Of a stretch of 64,000 bases of DNA, positions 30,203-42,073 are shown piece after piece. The stretch spans positions 62,001 to 126,000 of the forward strand of contig JAFAYL010000038.1 in assembly GCA_019240405.1 (NCBI GenBank). The letters run 5' to 3'. Each line of letters starts with the position of its first letter. Within the stretch, counting starts at the first letter, position 1. The DNA comes from Acidobacteriaceae bacterium. GTDB taxonomy: Bacteria > Acidobacteriota > Terriglobia > Bryobacterales > Bryobacteraceae. A program made the translations under genes and the position numbers. The notes beneath the pieces were generated by a model. It was not told the DNA's origin and did no database searches. It worked only from the letters and a program-made list of their open reading frames with translations.

Positions 30203-31278
30203 TCGTCGATCGGCATTTTGGTCTGGGGCTTGTATGGAATTTTGACCTTCTCGCCCAATCCTGCTGAAGCATAAGCAGCGTACAGAACTTCCATTACAAC
30301 TCGGCCGTCCTCACCAGTGCCTTTTGGCGTCTCTTTGCCGCGTACGCAGCGGGCGAAGTGGTGCAACTCCTGCGGCGTGCCGTAGTTCCAAAGCTCTTCG
30401 TAAACCGGATAGCTCCACCCCTTAGTGGTCGGCGCTTTTTCTACGGCATAGGTGAATCCGTACTCGCTATACGTTGGGAGAGCATTTCCCATGTGCAGAT
30501 CCGCATACGTTACGCCGCCTTCGCCGTAGACCTCAACGCGGTCGTACATGCCGCCGCGGCGCGCCCAACTATTCTCAACCAGGCCGACGGCTCCGTTCTC
30601 GAACTCCAGAATGCAGAGCGCATCGTCATCGCCTTTGGTTTTATCGGCGTGAACATAGGTTCCAAGCTGACTGTAGACGGTCGTGATGCGCGGCCTTCCG
30701 AGAAACCAATAACAGAACGCAATGCCATGGCAGCCAAGATCCATCAATGCGCCGCCACCGGAACGCTTGACGTCCCAGAACCATTCGCTATGCGGGCCGA
30801 AATGCTTCTCGCTTTGTTTGACGAGATAAATTTTGCCGAGCCCTCCCTGATCCGCCATTTCTTTGGCCTTCAGGTACTTCGGCGTGAAGAACAGTTCTTC
30901 GCCATACATGAGCAGGACGCCTTGTTTTTTGCACGTGTCGATCATCTGATCGGCTTCTTCGAGCGTGACGCAAAGCGGTTTTTCGCACATCACGTGCTTG
31001 CCGGATTTGGCAATGTCGATGGTCATGGGCGCGTGCAGATAATTCGGCGCGGTAATGCAGACGAGCTCGATATCCGACTCGCGCAGCATTTGGCGGTAAT
31101 CGTGGAAGACACGCGGGATGTGATATTTTTCGGCCAGCTCCTCGGGATGTCTCGGAGTTGGCGAAGTCACGGCGACGAGCTCCGCTTCCTCAGGCATGAT
31201 GTGGAAGGAGGCGGCGAGAATATCCGCTTGAAATTGCGAACCGATGATTGCAGCCTTTACTTTTCCTGTTGTGGGCAT
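30178..31278 (-). CDS. Gfo/Idh/MocA family oxidoreductase
   Basis: KAAIIGSQFQADILAASF; GKHVMCEKPLCVTLEEADQMI. Confidence 0.92.
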   Translation of the reverse strand: MPTTGKVKAAIIGSQFQADILAASFHIMPEEAELVAVTSPTPRHPEELAEKYHIPRVFHDYRQMLRESDIELVCITAPNYLHAPMTIDIAKSGKHVMCEKPLCVTLEEADQMIDTCKKQGVLLMYGEELFFTPKYLKAKEMADQGGLGKIYLVKQSEKHFGPHSEWFWDVKRSGGGALMDLGCHGIAFCYWFLGRPRITTVYSQLGTYVHADKTKGDDDALCILEFENGAVGLVENSWARRGGMYDRVEVYGEGGVTYADLHMGNALPTYSEYGFTYAVEKAPTTKGWSYPVYEELWNYGTPQELHHFARCVRGKETPKGTGEDGRVVMEVLYAAYASAGLGEKVKIPYKPQTKMPIDEWLTRKDK

Positions 31279-31330
31279 AGACGTTTCGTATTGTCGCTCA
31301 GGCGTGTGCGAGGGTCGCGCACGAGTCGAT

Positions 31331-32335
31331 TCACCTGGAAGAAGCCGGTCCAGTAGATTGGCGGACCACTAGTTCCGTTTCCACGGTTTGCTCGATACCG
31401 AGATGGCGTTTCGTTTTCAGCATCCGCTCGAGAGTTTCGAAACAAAGTTTTCCGAGCCGGTCTCTCGGAACGCGGATGGTGGTGAGGGGCGGGTTTAGGT
31501 ATCGAGCGAACAATACGTCGTCCGCGCCGATCACGGAGATATCTTCCGGGACTCTGAAACCCAGACCGAACGCGGCACTCATTGCGCCGATAGCCATTCG
31601 ATCATTTCCGCAGAGAAGCGCTGTTGGCCGGTTCGGGGAGCTCAGCAAGTCTCTCGCCGCCGCAGCCCCGCTTTCAGGCCGGTTATCTCCTTCGATAACA
31701 CGAAAGGGCTCACACCTGACCTGTCTTAGCGCGGATATCAAATTCTCGCGGTGCGTAGAAGCCGAGATGCGGTTAATCGGACCAGTTATGACAGCAATGG
31801 CGCGATGCCCCAGATCACCCAGGTGTTTCACTGCTTCTGAAATTCCATGCGAATAATTAACCGCTATGTTGCTCCGACCCGCGCGCTTGGGAGGAGAATC
31901 GAGCAAGACGAGCGGAAGGTGATTACCGGCGAGCTGGGCAAGCAGATCGCTATCGAGCTGAGATGTCATGATCGCCACGCCGCGCACCCGGCTTTCGAGC
32001 ATTCGACGCACGGCTTTCTGCGCTTGATCGCGGGCATAATTCGTCGTGCAGAGAATGGTCTCCATGCCCCTTGATAAGCAGGCCTGCTCAAAACTTTTAA
32101 TGAGCTCCGGAAAGAATGGATTTTCAATGTCCGAAATAATTAACCCGAACGAGTTGCTTTCGCCACGTACGAGGAGCCGGGCGGACGCGTTTTTGTAATA
32201 GCTCAGCTCACGGACGGCACTCAGCACGCGATCCCGGGTGTAACGGGCGACAGGCCGTGTCTCATTGATCACATGGGAGACCGTAGTCACCGAGACACCC
32301 GCTTTTCGGGCGACGTCGCTCATTCCAATGGGCAT
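31331..32335 (-). CDS. LacI family transcriptional regulator
   Basis: MSDVARKAGVSVTTVSHVINETRPVARYTRDRVLSAVRELSYYKNASARLL HTH; periplasmic-binding-protein-like effector domain. Confidence 0.95.
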   Translation of the reverse strand: MPIGMSDVARKAGVSVTTVSHVINETRPVARYTRDRVLSAVRELSYYKNASARLLVRGESNSFGLIISDIENPFFPELIKSFEQACLSRGMETILCTTNYARDQAQKAVRRMLESRVRGVAIMTSQLDSDLLAQLAGNHLPLVLLDSPPKRAGRSNIAVNYSHGISEAVKHLGDLGHRAIAVITGPINRISASTHRENLISALRQVRCEPFRVIEGDNRPESGAAAARDLLSSPNRPTALLCGNDRMAIGAMSAAFGLGFRVPEDISVIGADDVLFARYLNPPLTTIRVPRDRLGKLCFETLERMLKTKRHLGIEQTVETELVVRQSTGPASSR

Positions 32336-32339
32336 ATTC

Positions 32340-32364
32340 GCAAACGTTTGCCGCAAACGTTTGC
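32340..32364. promoter_or_regulatory. Tandem LacI-type operators GCAAACGTTTGC x2 (32340-32351 and 32353-32364)
   Basis: Two perfect 12-bp palindromes with 13-bp spacing, immediately upstream of the lacI-family start codon. Confidence 0.85.
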
Positions 32365-32367
32365 ATC

Positions 32368-32397
32368 AGTATAGAACCGGAGGAAGGGAATTGCCAA
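32368..32397 (-). promoter_or_regulatory. Candidate lacI-family promoter TTGGCA-N18-TATACT
   Basis: Minus strand: -35 at 32392-32397, -10 at 32368-32373, predicted start within the tandem operators. Confidence 0.6.
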
Positions 32398-32406
32398 CGT
32401 TTTCTC

Positions 32407-32435
32407 TTGACACCCGGTCAGCCTGAACCTATATT
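32407..32435 (+). promoter_or_regulatory. Candidate sigma70 promoter TTGACA-N17-TATATT for the TonB receptor
   Basis: -35 at 32407-32412, -10 at 32430-32435, exact consensus -35 and 17-bp spacer. Confidence 0.65.
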
Positions 32436-32462
32436 GCTAAACAGCATTACTGCGTTTGAAGC

Positions 32463-32474
32463 GCAAACGCTTGC
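32463..32474. promoter_or_regulatory. Third LacI-type operator GCAAACGCTTGC (one mismatch)
   Basis: Same 12-bp motif with one change, about 20 bp downstream of the predicted TonB-receptor transcription start. Confidence 0.65.
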
Positions 32475-32511
32475 TTTGGGTAGGTCAGAAATTTCTTCCC
32501 AGGAGGGCTCC

Positions 32512-35500
32512 ATGAGGTTTGTTCGCAACTGCGCAATTATAGGGCTGGTAAGTTTTCTCACCGCCGCAATCGCGTCATCACAGACTGGAGATGGATCGAT
32601 TGCCGGGAACGTGCGTGACAGCAGTGGCGGGGCTATCCCGAACGCCAGCGTAGAAGTTTCGAGCGTCGAGCAAGGCTTCACGCGTACGACAACCTCAAAC
32701 GCAAGCGGCGATTATCTGGTTGCGGGACTTCCTCCAGGCGCTTACAACGTCACCGTCACTGCAAAAGGCTTTGAGAAATTCAATGTAACGAATCTGATAT
32801 TGCGCGTAGCGGAGAAGGCCCGCGCAGATGCCACTCTGACGGTTGGCGCGATAAGCACTGAGGTGACAGTGGCTGGGACGAACGTGGCCGCTGTGGAAAC
32901 CGAATCCTCCGAACTCTCCGGCGTCGTAACAGGCAAGCAGATCGATCAACTGGTTCTGAACGGCCGAAATTTCACACAACTGGTGACGCTCGTGCCCGGG
33001 GTGAGCAATCAAACCGGCCAGGACGAAGGACAAGTTGGCGTGTATGGGAACGTGGCCTACAGCATTAACGGCGGTCGCAACGAGTACAACAACTGGGAAC
33101 TCGATGGCGGCGACAACATGGATAACGGAAGCAATTCCACTCTGAATGTCTACCCAAATGTCGACGCGATTGCAGAGTTCAAAGTATTGACCTCGAACTA
33201 TGGTGCTCAATACGGGCGCAATGGATCGGGAACGATTGAAACCGTTACGAAGTCCGGCACGCGTGAGTTCCACGGGGATCTTTTTGAATTCGTGCGCAAC
33301 GAAGATTTCAACGCACGCGGCTTCTTCCAAACCACGCGACCGGCTTACAAGAAGAATGACTACGGCTATACGATCGGCGGCCCGGTCTTTATTCCCAAGC
33401 TGTATAACACGGGCCGGCAGAAGACATTCTTCTTTTTTTCAGAAGACTGGCACAGAGATCGCGTTCCCGGCCAAACCTATCACCAACAGACGGCGCCTGC
33501 TGCAGAACGAAGTGGCAACTTCAATGATGTATGCCCCGGCCCGGACTGTCCGATAAATCCGGCTACCCACGCTCCGTTTCCCGGTAATCAGGTCCCGGTC
33601 GATCCGAACGCGCAAATCCTACTCGGCCTGATTCCAGCGCCGAATGCGGGAGCTGGGACAGAATCCTTCTTTAACGCGGCTCCCGTGACTCCCACGAACT
33701 GGCGTCAGGAGTTAGCGCGCGTGGATGAGAATTTTAGCGACAAGGTACGGTTCTTCTACCGTTTTACACACGATTCCTGGAACACTGTCGTACCCAACCC
33801 TCTTTGGGGTAATGCCACCAACAGCTTTCCTACCGTGCAAACCACGTTTGTCGGCCCGGGCGTTTCGATGGTGGCGAATTTGGCGATCAGCGCTTCGCCC
33901 ACTCTGCTGAATGAAACTGTGTTCAGCTACACCACCGATCACATTTTTCTGAATGCACTGGGCAATGCTTCCGTGCCCTCGAACTTTACGATGAAAGGTC
34001 TCTACAACAACGGTTTCGGAGGCCTTCTACCGGCTGTGGAAATTCTCAATGGGACGCCATACGGCGGCGGCTTTGGCGTGGACACGGGTTATTTCCCGTG
34101 GAACAATGCCAATCCCACTTACACATATAAAGACCAATTGACGAAGATTATGGGCGCTCATAATCTCTATTTCGGAGCCTACGTTGTATTGGCGGAAAAG
34201 AATGAAGACAACAGCCCCCAACTCCAGGGCATTCTTAATTTCAGCAACACGTCGAAATTTTCTACGGGAAACGCATTTGCCGACTTTCTGACTGGTCGTA
34301 TCGCCTCATACCAGCAGACGAACGCGAAGATCAAGTACTACAATCGCTACAAAATCGTAGAGCCGTATTTTCAAGACGACTGGCATGTCACGAAGAAGCT
34401 GACTCTCAACCTCGGTCTTCGACTCAGTCTATTCGGGACGTATCGCGATAAATACAAGGACGCCTATAACTGGGAGCCCGGTCTTTACAATCCGGCTCAG
34501 GCGCCCGCGATTCAAACCAGTGGGCCAGGAGCCGGTGCATTAGTCCCCGGTGTTGGAAACCCCTTCGATGGCATCGTGCAATGCGGAGCGTCGGGCATTC
34601 CTCGCGGATGTGTCGCGGGACATCTCTTCAATCCCGCTCCTCGTTTTGGCTTTGCTTATGATCCCGTCGGCGACGGCAAAACGGCTATCCGCGGTGGATA
34701 CGGCATTTTCTTTGAGCACACGAACGGGAACGAAGGAAACACAGAATCTCTGGAAGGCAGCCCGCCGCTAGTGCTTTCTTCGACTCAGTACAACATCGTC
34801 GGTTATAACGCCGTCGGCGCAGGAGGCTTGGTGTTTCCGCTGGGAGGCGGGTCATTCAAATCAATTCCCACAAAGGCTTACTGGCCATACATGCAGCAAT
34901 GGCATTTCGATGTGCAACGCGATCTCGGTGAACGTACCGTGCTCACGGTTTCGTACGTAGGGAGTAAAGGGACCCATTTAACGGACCAGCGGGATTTCAA
35001 CCAAATCTTCCCGTTACCCGCTAATCTCAACCCGTACCACCCCGGTCAGCCTATCAGCTCGAATGATTGCAGCACGCTGACCGTAAATGGAGTGCCGGTA
35101 ACCGGGCAAGCAGCGGTGAACCTGAACGTTGCTTGCGGAGCCAATCCTAATTTCTATCGGCCCTTCGCCGGGTTCGGCACCATCACGGGATTGGAGGATG
35201 AAGCCAACTCAAGTTATAACGCGATGCAAGTCTCGGCCCGGCATTACATCGGGCATTTGAACGTCAGTCTTGCCTATACTTGGAGCCACTCGATCGATGA
35301 CTCATCGGATCGCGGCGACAATACTTTTGTGAATTCGTACAATCTGGAGAGCACTCGCGCGAGTTCCCAATTCGATCAACGGCATCTGTTGAACATCAGC
35401 TATGTCTACGACCTCCCGTTCTTTACCAAACCGGGACTTCTCCACACGGTATTGGGGGCATGGCAGATATCAGGCTTGATCACGCATCAGAGCGGTACGC

Positions 35501-35997
35501 CTTTCAGCATCATCAACGGAACGTTCGGTGATAGCGCGGGCGTGGGGAACGGCGTCGGAACCGGCTCTTTCGTCAACATTGTTGGGAATCCATACGCTCC
35601 TCCGCCAGTAACGAATGTGCCCGGAATTATAGGACCGCTGCTTTACAATCCTGCCGCTTTTGCGGCTCCCACGGGACTAACTTTCGGAACTGCGGGTCGA
35701 GACATTCTCAATAATCCTTCCCGCACCAACTGGGATGTCGGTTTGTTTAAACACTTTCCACTCCGATCAGAAACTCGTGCGATTGAGTTCCGCGCGGAAG
35801 CGTTCAACGTGCTTAATCACACACAATGGGACAGCGGCGGGCAGGGCGGGAGCGCGGTGAGTAACACAGCGTCTTGCTATGCCGGGCCAAACAACTCAGC
35901 AGGTGATCCAAGCTGTGTCTCCACTTCGACTTTTCTTCATCCGACTGGCGCGCACAACCCACGCATTATGCAGCTTGGGATGAAGTTCCTGTTTTAA
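32512..35997 (+). CDS. TonB-dependent receptor with N-terminal carboxypeptidase-regulatory-like domain (Oar-like)
   Basis: GSIAGNVRDSSGGAIPNASVEV..., plug region QIDQLVLNGRNFTQLVTLVPGV, C-terminal beta-barrel ending MKFLF. Confidence 0.93.
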   Translation: MRFVRNCAIIGLVSFLTAAIASSQTGDGSIAGNVRDSSGGAIPNASVEVSSVEQGFTRTTTSNASGDYLVAGLPPGAYNVTVTAKGFEKFNVTNLILRVAEKARADATLTVGAISTEVTVAGTNVAAVETESSELSGVVTGKQIDQLVLNGRNFTQLVTLVPGVSNQTGQDEGQVGVYGNVAYSINGGRNEYNNWELDGGDNMDNGSNSTLNVYPNVDAIAEFKVLTSNYGAQYGRNGSGTIETVTKSGTREFHGDLFEFVRNEDFNARGFFQTTRPAYKKNDYGYTIGGPVFIPKLYNTGRQKTFFFFSEDWHRDRVPGQTYHQQTAPAAERSGNFNDVCPGPDCPINPATHAPFPGNQVPVDPNAQILLGLIPAPNAGAGTESFFNAAPVTPTNWRQELARVDENFSDKVRFFYRFTHDSWNTVVPNPLWGNATNSFPTVQTTFVGPGVSMVANLAISASPTLLNETVFSYTTDHIFLNALGNASVPSNFTMKGLYNNGFGGLLPAVEILNGTPYGGGFGVDTGYFPWNNANPTYTYKDQLTKIMGAHNLYFGAYVVLAEKNEDNSPQLQGILNFSNTSKFSTGNAFADFLTGRIASYQQTNAKIKYYNRYKIVEPYFQDDWHVTKKLTLNLGLRLSLFGTYRDKYKDAYNWEPGLYNPAQAPAIQTSGPGAGALVPGVGNPFDGIVQCGASGIPRGCVAGHLFNPAPRFGFAYDPVGDGKTAIRGGYGIFFEHTNGNEGNTESLEGSPPLVLSSTQYNIVGYNAVGAGGLVFPLGGGSFKSIPTKAYWPYMQQWHFDVQRDLGERTVLTVSYVGSKGTHLTDQRDFNQIFPLPANLNPYHPGQPISSNDCSTLTVNGVPVTGQAAVNLNVACGANPNFYRPFAGFGTITGLEDEANSSYNAMQVSARHYIGHLNVSLAYTWSHSIDDSSDRGDNTFVNSYNLESTRASSQFDQRHLLNISYVYDLPFFTKPGLLHTVLGAWQISGLITHQSGTPFSIINGTFGDSAGVGNGVGTGSFVNIVGNPYAPPPVTNVPGIIGPLLYNPAAFAAPTGLTFGTAGRDILNNPSRTNWDVGLFKHFPLRSETRAIEFRAEAFNVLNHTQWDSGGQGGSAVSNTASCYAGPNNSAGDPSCVSTSTFLHPTGAHNPRIMQLGMKFLF

Positions 35998-36065
35998 CCG
36001 TAACGGGCCGAAGGACTCACCGTGCGCGTTCGGCCCGGCTTTATCCGATTCTCGGTCTCCCCACA

Positions 36066-37775
<1,710 letters not shown>

Positions 37776-39012
37776 GGCCGGACCGCGGGCCGAAAAGCGA
37801 CAGCTGGGTAGCTCTGCGCAATCTCTTTCGGTCATCGAAAACGGATCTGCCGTTGAGCTCCGGCGAGATGGCATGCTCGTGCACGACGAGGCGTTCGAAA
37901 TTCGCCTCGGGGTTGAAACGTTTCTCGACGCTGTGAACGAAATGGTTGAGCCGCTTGAATCCGTCCAATTTGTCTGTGTCCCCCAGCTTGGCGGCTTCGA
38001 GCGAACGGCGTAGCACCGAAAGCGATTCATCGTACGTCTTCAGCGGCACGGGAAAGGGATGGCGATCTTTTCCGCCCAACGCGAAAGAAAAACGGGCGGG
38101 GTCAGCAAAGCGAGCCGGAGTGCCGTGTACCACTTCGGCGATTAACGCCAGGGATTGCAACGTGCGCGGCCCCAGATTTTCGACCAGCAAGAGTGAAGCG
38201 AAGTCCCGTAGCTGCCGCTCATAGCTGACGGCGAGCACAGCGCCCAGGCGCTTCAGATCGACGTTTTCAGGACGTACGTCGTGATGCGCGGGCATTCGTA
38301 GCTTTTGAAATTCGCGAAGCGTCCGGTCAGGATGTTCCTTCGCGATAGCAAGTAGTGCTTCTTGCGCCGGCTTTGCGCGACGATCAATCAAATTAAGTAT
38401 CGTGCCTTCCGGCTCGCCAACGATGGCGGTGTGGGGTTCGCACGTGAAGTCGCGGACCGATGCCGAATGCCAGTGATAGCGGCGCGCGAGGCCGGTTAGG
38501 CCGTTCATCCCTTGCTGAACGACGGCCCAATCTCCGGCGGAAGTCACAACAAAGCTGTGGAGATAAAGCTGGAAACCATCCGCGATGGCGTTGTTGTCGA
38601 TTTTTGCCGTTAGCCGGCTAGTGCGCGCGAGGACATTGCCGTTCAGATTATTATGTCCGGCCACCGTGAGCAGCTCATCGGGCGTCTTGCGAGATTGTTT
38701 TCCGCGGCCGCCGCATACGTAAATGCCAAGCTCGTGAGCTCGCGGGTTCAGTCCGCGTTTCAGAGCGCCGAGAACCGAGGTGGTGATTCCGGACGAGTGC
38801 CAATCCATTCCCATGACGCAACCCAGAGCCTGAAACCAGAATGGGTCGCTCAATCGCGAGAGGAATTCTGCGGCGCCGTAATGGTAGACGATGCTTTCGG
38901 TGATGGCCGTGCCGAGCTTTTCCATGCGTTCGGAGAGCCAGAGTGGTACGCGGCCGCCGTGAAGCGGCAAGTCACCGAATCCGGAACGTTTCATCGCTAC
39001 TTCTACGCTAAA

Positions 39013-40923
39013 TCAAATTCTCTCTAAGATCTGCTGAACGGCGCGGCGTGCTTCGAGAATGGAGGTCCGGTGGTCCATGATTCCGGAGAGATCGGAATTT
39101 GCGAATGAGATACGGCCGAATGGCGAATTGCGAAGCACATCTCCGGGACCGGGCTTGCCGTCGCTGCCAAAGAAGAAACCAGGCTGAGGACTCAGGTAGG
39201 CATGGCCCCACCGGTTGAGAATTATCCCGCCGATATCACGATTAGCATCGAATCCGGCGCGCGCGAACATCGCCGTGAACTGCTCGCGAATGCGGCGCTC
39301 ATACACGCGGAATGGCGTGGATAGCAATTCGGCGCGTCCGCGGCTCGTTTGTGTTTCAACGGGGAGTCCGGGGTACGAGAAGAGAATTTTCAGAGTCAAC
39401 ACAGCGGGCAAATCAGGATTGATCGCTGGAGGATCGGTTCCAATGGTCGCCACCTTTCGGACCACGAGATAATTCCCGATGCCTTCAAACCACTGGCACT
39501 CTGTGAGGCCGAGCTTGTAAAGGAATCTCCAGTTGCGTACCGCGACATTCGCCATGAGACAAGAGGCGCGATGAAATTGGGCGTAAGCATCGCGGCATGC
39601 GGCGGGTAGGTCCCTCACGATGTGCTTTGTCGTCCAGCTACCGCCTGCCATAATCGCCGACTTGCCGCGCAGGCGATACAGCTTCCCGTCTTTGGTGTAA
39701 AGAATCTCAACGCGATCAGATCGCTTGGGTTCGCCGGTGTGCTTCACACCCAGCACTGTCGAGCCGAGGCGAATGCGCGTGGGTTGATTTTTGCGATCTA
39801 GCGCCGTGAATTGCACGCGCCCCCGGCAGATCGCGGCCATGCTGGGCAATCCTGAAATTGCATCAGGAATGAGAGCTTTCAGCATGTGACGCGCGATTCC
39901 TGTATTTCCCCCCGGGAACATTTGCGCGCCCTGCTTATAATCCCAGGGCAGCAACACATCGGCTGCATATTCCGCATAACCGGACAACGCGTCCGGTCCC
40001 AGACCAGAGCCGCCGCCAGAAATCGGAGAGAGAAATGTGCGGACGGTTTCAGAGCTCAGGCCGTACATCTCCGTGAGGTGCTGCTCGAGTGTGATGCTGT
40101 CTAGATGGCGCGACGCTACATCGCCGTGCTGTTTGGGCTGGTAGCGGTGCGCAGTGAATGGCTTTCGATCAACTTCGCGCATGTTGAGCAGCTCGCGCCG
40201 TGCCTGCTCAGAGATCGGCGCGCCTTCCAATTGCTTTCCAAAAGGATCGATGAGCCACAGTCCCTCGGGATGTCCAAATTTGGCGCCGAAAAAGAAGCCT
40301 GATGTTGTACCGAAGGTCGGGTATGGCGCCGTCTCGAGGGGCAAATCGATCCGGCCACCAGGCCAAGTCTGATACTGAAACTGCCGCCAATCGATGCCGA
40401 TGGAATCGTAAAAGCTTTGAAGAAACGTACCCGGTAGAGGCGGAAAGCACGCCGCCGATCCCTGGTGCACCATCAAGCGATGGCCGTCGACATTGAACTC
40501 ATTCCGCTTGGCCTCGCCGCCGAAAATCGGATGATTCTCAAGCAACAGGCAGGTTCGATTCGGGCCGGCCTCACGCCGAAAAAAGAGGGCGGCCGCCAGC
40601 CCGCTAATTCCTCCACCAACAACGATGCAATCAAAATCTTCACGGGTGTCGATAGCGGAGGCCGACGCATGGTCGAAGTTCTCATCGCGGATTCTGTGGC
40701 CTGCTGTCATGACCTCGTACGTGTTTCCGTTTGATCGTGTGTAATCGCCGATGCCCCCGTATCCCGTCCAATCTTCTTCCGCGAGAAGCTGAATAGGAGC
40801 AACTGAGCTTAACAGCAGGCCGCCGGCGGCGAGCAGTGTTGAGTTCAACAGATCGCGTCTTTGAATTGGCGCATTTAACCCGAGCGCATCGTCGCCCGAG
40901 TTATTCAGTTTGGAACAGGACAT
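39013..40923 (-). CDS. FAD/NAD(P)-binding oxidoreductase (spermidine-dehydrogenase-like flavoprotein)
   Basis: DFDCIVVGGGISGLAAALFFRREAG dinucleotide-binding motif; signal-like N-terminus QRRDLLNSTLLAAGG. Confidence 0.82.
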   Translation of the reverse strand: MSCSKLNNSGDDALGLNAPIQRRDLLNSTLLAAGGLLLSSVAPIQLLAEEDWTGYGGIGDYTRSNGNTYEVMTAGHRIRDENFDHASASAIDTREDFDCIVVGGGISGLAAALFFRREAGPNRTCLLLENHPIFGGEAKRNEFNVDGHRLMVHQGSAACFPPLPGTFLQSFYDSIGIDWRQFQYQTWPGGRIDLPLETAPYPTFGTTSGFFFGAKFGHPEGLWLIDPFGKQLEGAPISEQARRELLNMREVDRKPFTAHRYQPKQHGDVASRHLDSITLEQHLTEMYGLSSETVRTFLSPISGGGSGLGPDALSGYAEYAADVLLPWDYKQGAQMFPGGNTGIARHMLKALIPDAISGLPSMAAICRGRVQFTALDRKNQPTRIRLGSTVLGVKHTGEPKRSDRVEILYTKDGKLYRLRGKSAIMAGGSWTTKHIVRDLPAACRDAYAQFHRASCLMANVAVRNWRFLYKLGLTECQWFEGIGNYLVVRKVATIGTDPPAINPDLPAVLTLKILFSYPGLPVETQTSRGRAELLSTPFRVYERRIREQFTAMFARAGFDANRDIGGIILNRWGHAYLSPQPGFFFGSDGKPGPGDVLRNSPFGRISFANSDLSGIMDHRTSILEARRAVQQILERI

Positions 40924-40928
40924 CGGGA

Positions 40929-42065
40929 TTACAGCAGTTTCGGTACGGGGATTCTGGCCTTTACCTCGGGAAGCGAAGGGAAATCGGTGTAGGGCTCGGA
41001 TTGGTACCAATAACCGACCGAATAAAAGCAATCGGCGCGATCATCGGCATGCCCGTGCTCGATCGTGTGCTTGACGTAACGCGTAAAGGCGATGGGATTG
41101 TCCGCGTGCCAGCGGTACAGGCAATAGCGACCGCCTGTCCGTTCGTGTATAGCGATGTAAGGGGCGCCATTGTAGAGATGATGAAACGGAACAGCGTCGG
41201 AACCGGCGGAAAAATTCCAAGCGCCGCAAAAGTAATCTTCCGTTCCGGTACCTGTGATCGCTGGTTTCGATTCGTCATCGATGAAGACCATATCATCGCC
41301 TTCGCCAAACCAGCCTTCCGTGTTCTGAAGCACGCCCAGCGTTACGCCCATAACGTGTCCGCGTCCCCGAGCTTCTAAGAATACGTAATTGCGCTGGCCG
41401 TGAAGATTCAGCTCTTTTTGTCCCGCCGCAAACGTAACTGGCTTGTTGGGAGCGGCCTGCCGGTACTGCGCGTGAAAATACAACGTGTCTTCGGAAAGCA
41501 CAGGAAGAAGCTGGTAATCGATGTTCGAATAAAAGGCTTCGACGGGCAGCGCGCTTTCGTTCGTCACGGTAATTCGCGCAGAACGCCGGAACGGCATGGC
41601 GAAGTAGCAGTTCAAGGCTTTCATGGATGAGCAGTTGAGGAAAGCGGATTGATAGACGAAATACTGCCCCAGGTTCAGCCCGAAGAAATCCCCCACCGGT
41701 GTTTCGACGCTCGGCTTTGAGTTACCTTCCCAGTACATGCGAAGCACCAACTCTTTCAGATGGTCGCGACTCTCAGTTGCGATGGTGAACCAGATGTGAG
41801 TAATTATCCCGGGGCCGGATGATTGAAATACCTCGAGCGTGCCACCCGGCGCGACTTTACGAAAATCCTCATTGCCTCCGGTTCGGTCGTAAGTCGATTG
41901 CTTGAGGGTCTTATACTGCTGCGCACGTACGTAGGCCGGAAATGTGACAGCGCCCTCAATGCGCCCTGCCTCGCCCTGAGTTTCAAGTTCGCGATTACTG
42001 GCGAACAGAGCGCCAAAACTTCCGATCGAGGTAATGAAGTTTCTTCGGCGTGAGCGTTGATCCAT
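40929..42065 (-). CDS. DUF2961 (GH172-type) protein with Tat-like N-terminus
   Basis: GPGIITHIWFTIATESRDHLKELVLRMYWEGNSKPSVETPVGDFFGLNLGQY; GTGTEDYFCGAWNF. Confidence 0.85.
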   Translation of the reverse strand: MDQRSRRRNFITSIGSFGALFASNRELETQGEAGRIEGAVTFPAYVRAQQYKTLKQSTYDRTGGNEDFRKVAPGGTLEVFQSSGPGIITHIWFTIATESRDHLKELVLRMYWEGNSKPSVETPVGDFFGLNLGQYFVYQSAFLNCSSMKALNCYFAMPFRRSARITVTNESALPVEAFYSNIDYQLLPVLSEDTLYFHAQYRQAAPNKPVTFAAGQKELNLHGQRNYVFLEARGRGHVMGVTLGVLQNTEGWFGEGDDMVFIDDESKPAITGTGTEDYFCGAWNFSAGSDAVPFHHLYNGAPYIAIHERTGGRYCLYRWHADNPIAFTRYVKHTIEHGHADDRADCFYSVGYWYQSEPYTDFPSLPEVKARIPVPKLL

Positions 42066-42073
42066 ACGGGCAG

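Noticed and set aside
30358-31356. 332-aa plus-strand ORF antisense to the Gfo/Idh/MocA gene
   Set aside because: Long but without family signature; mirror of a conserved minus-strand gene.
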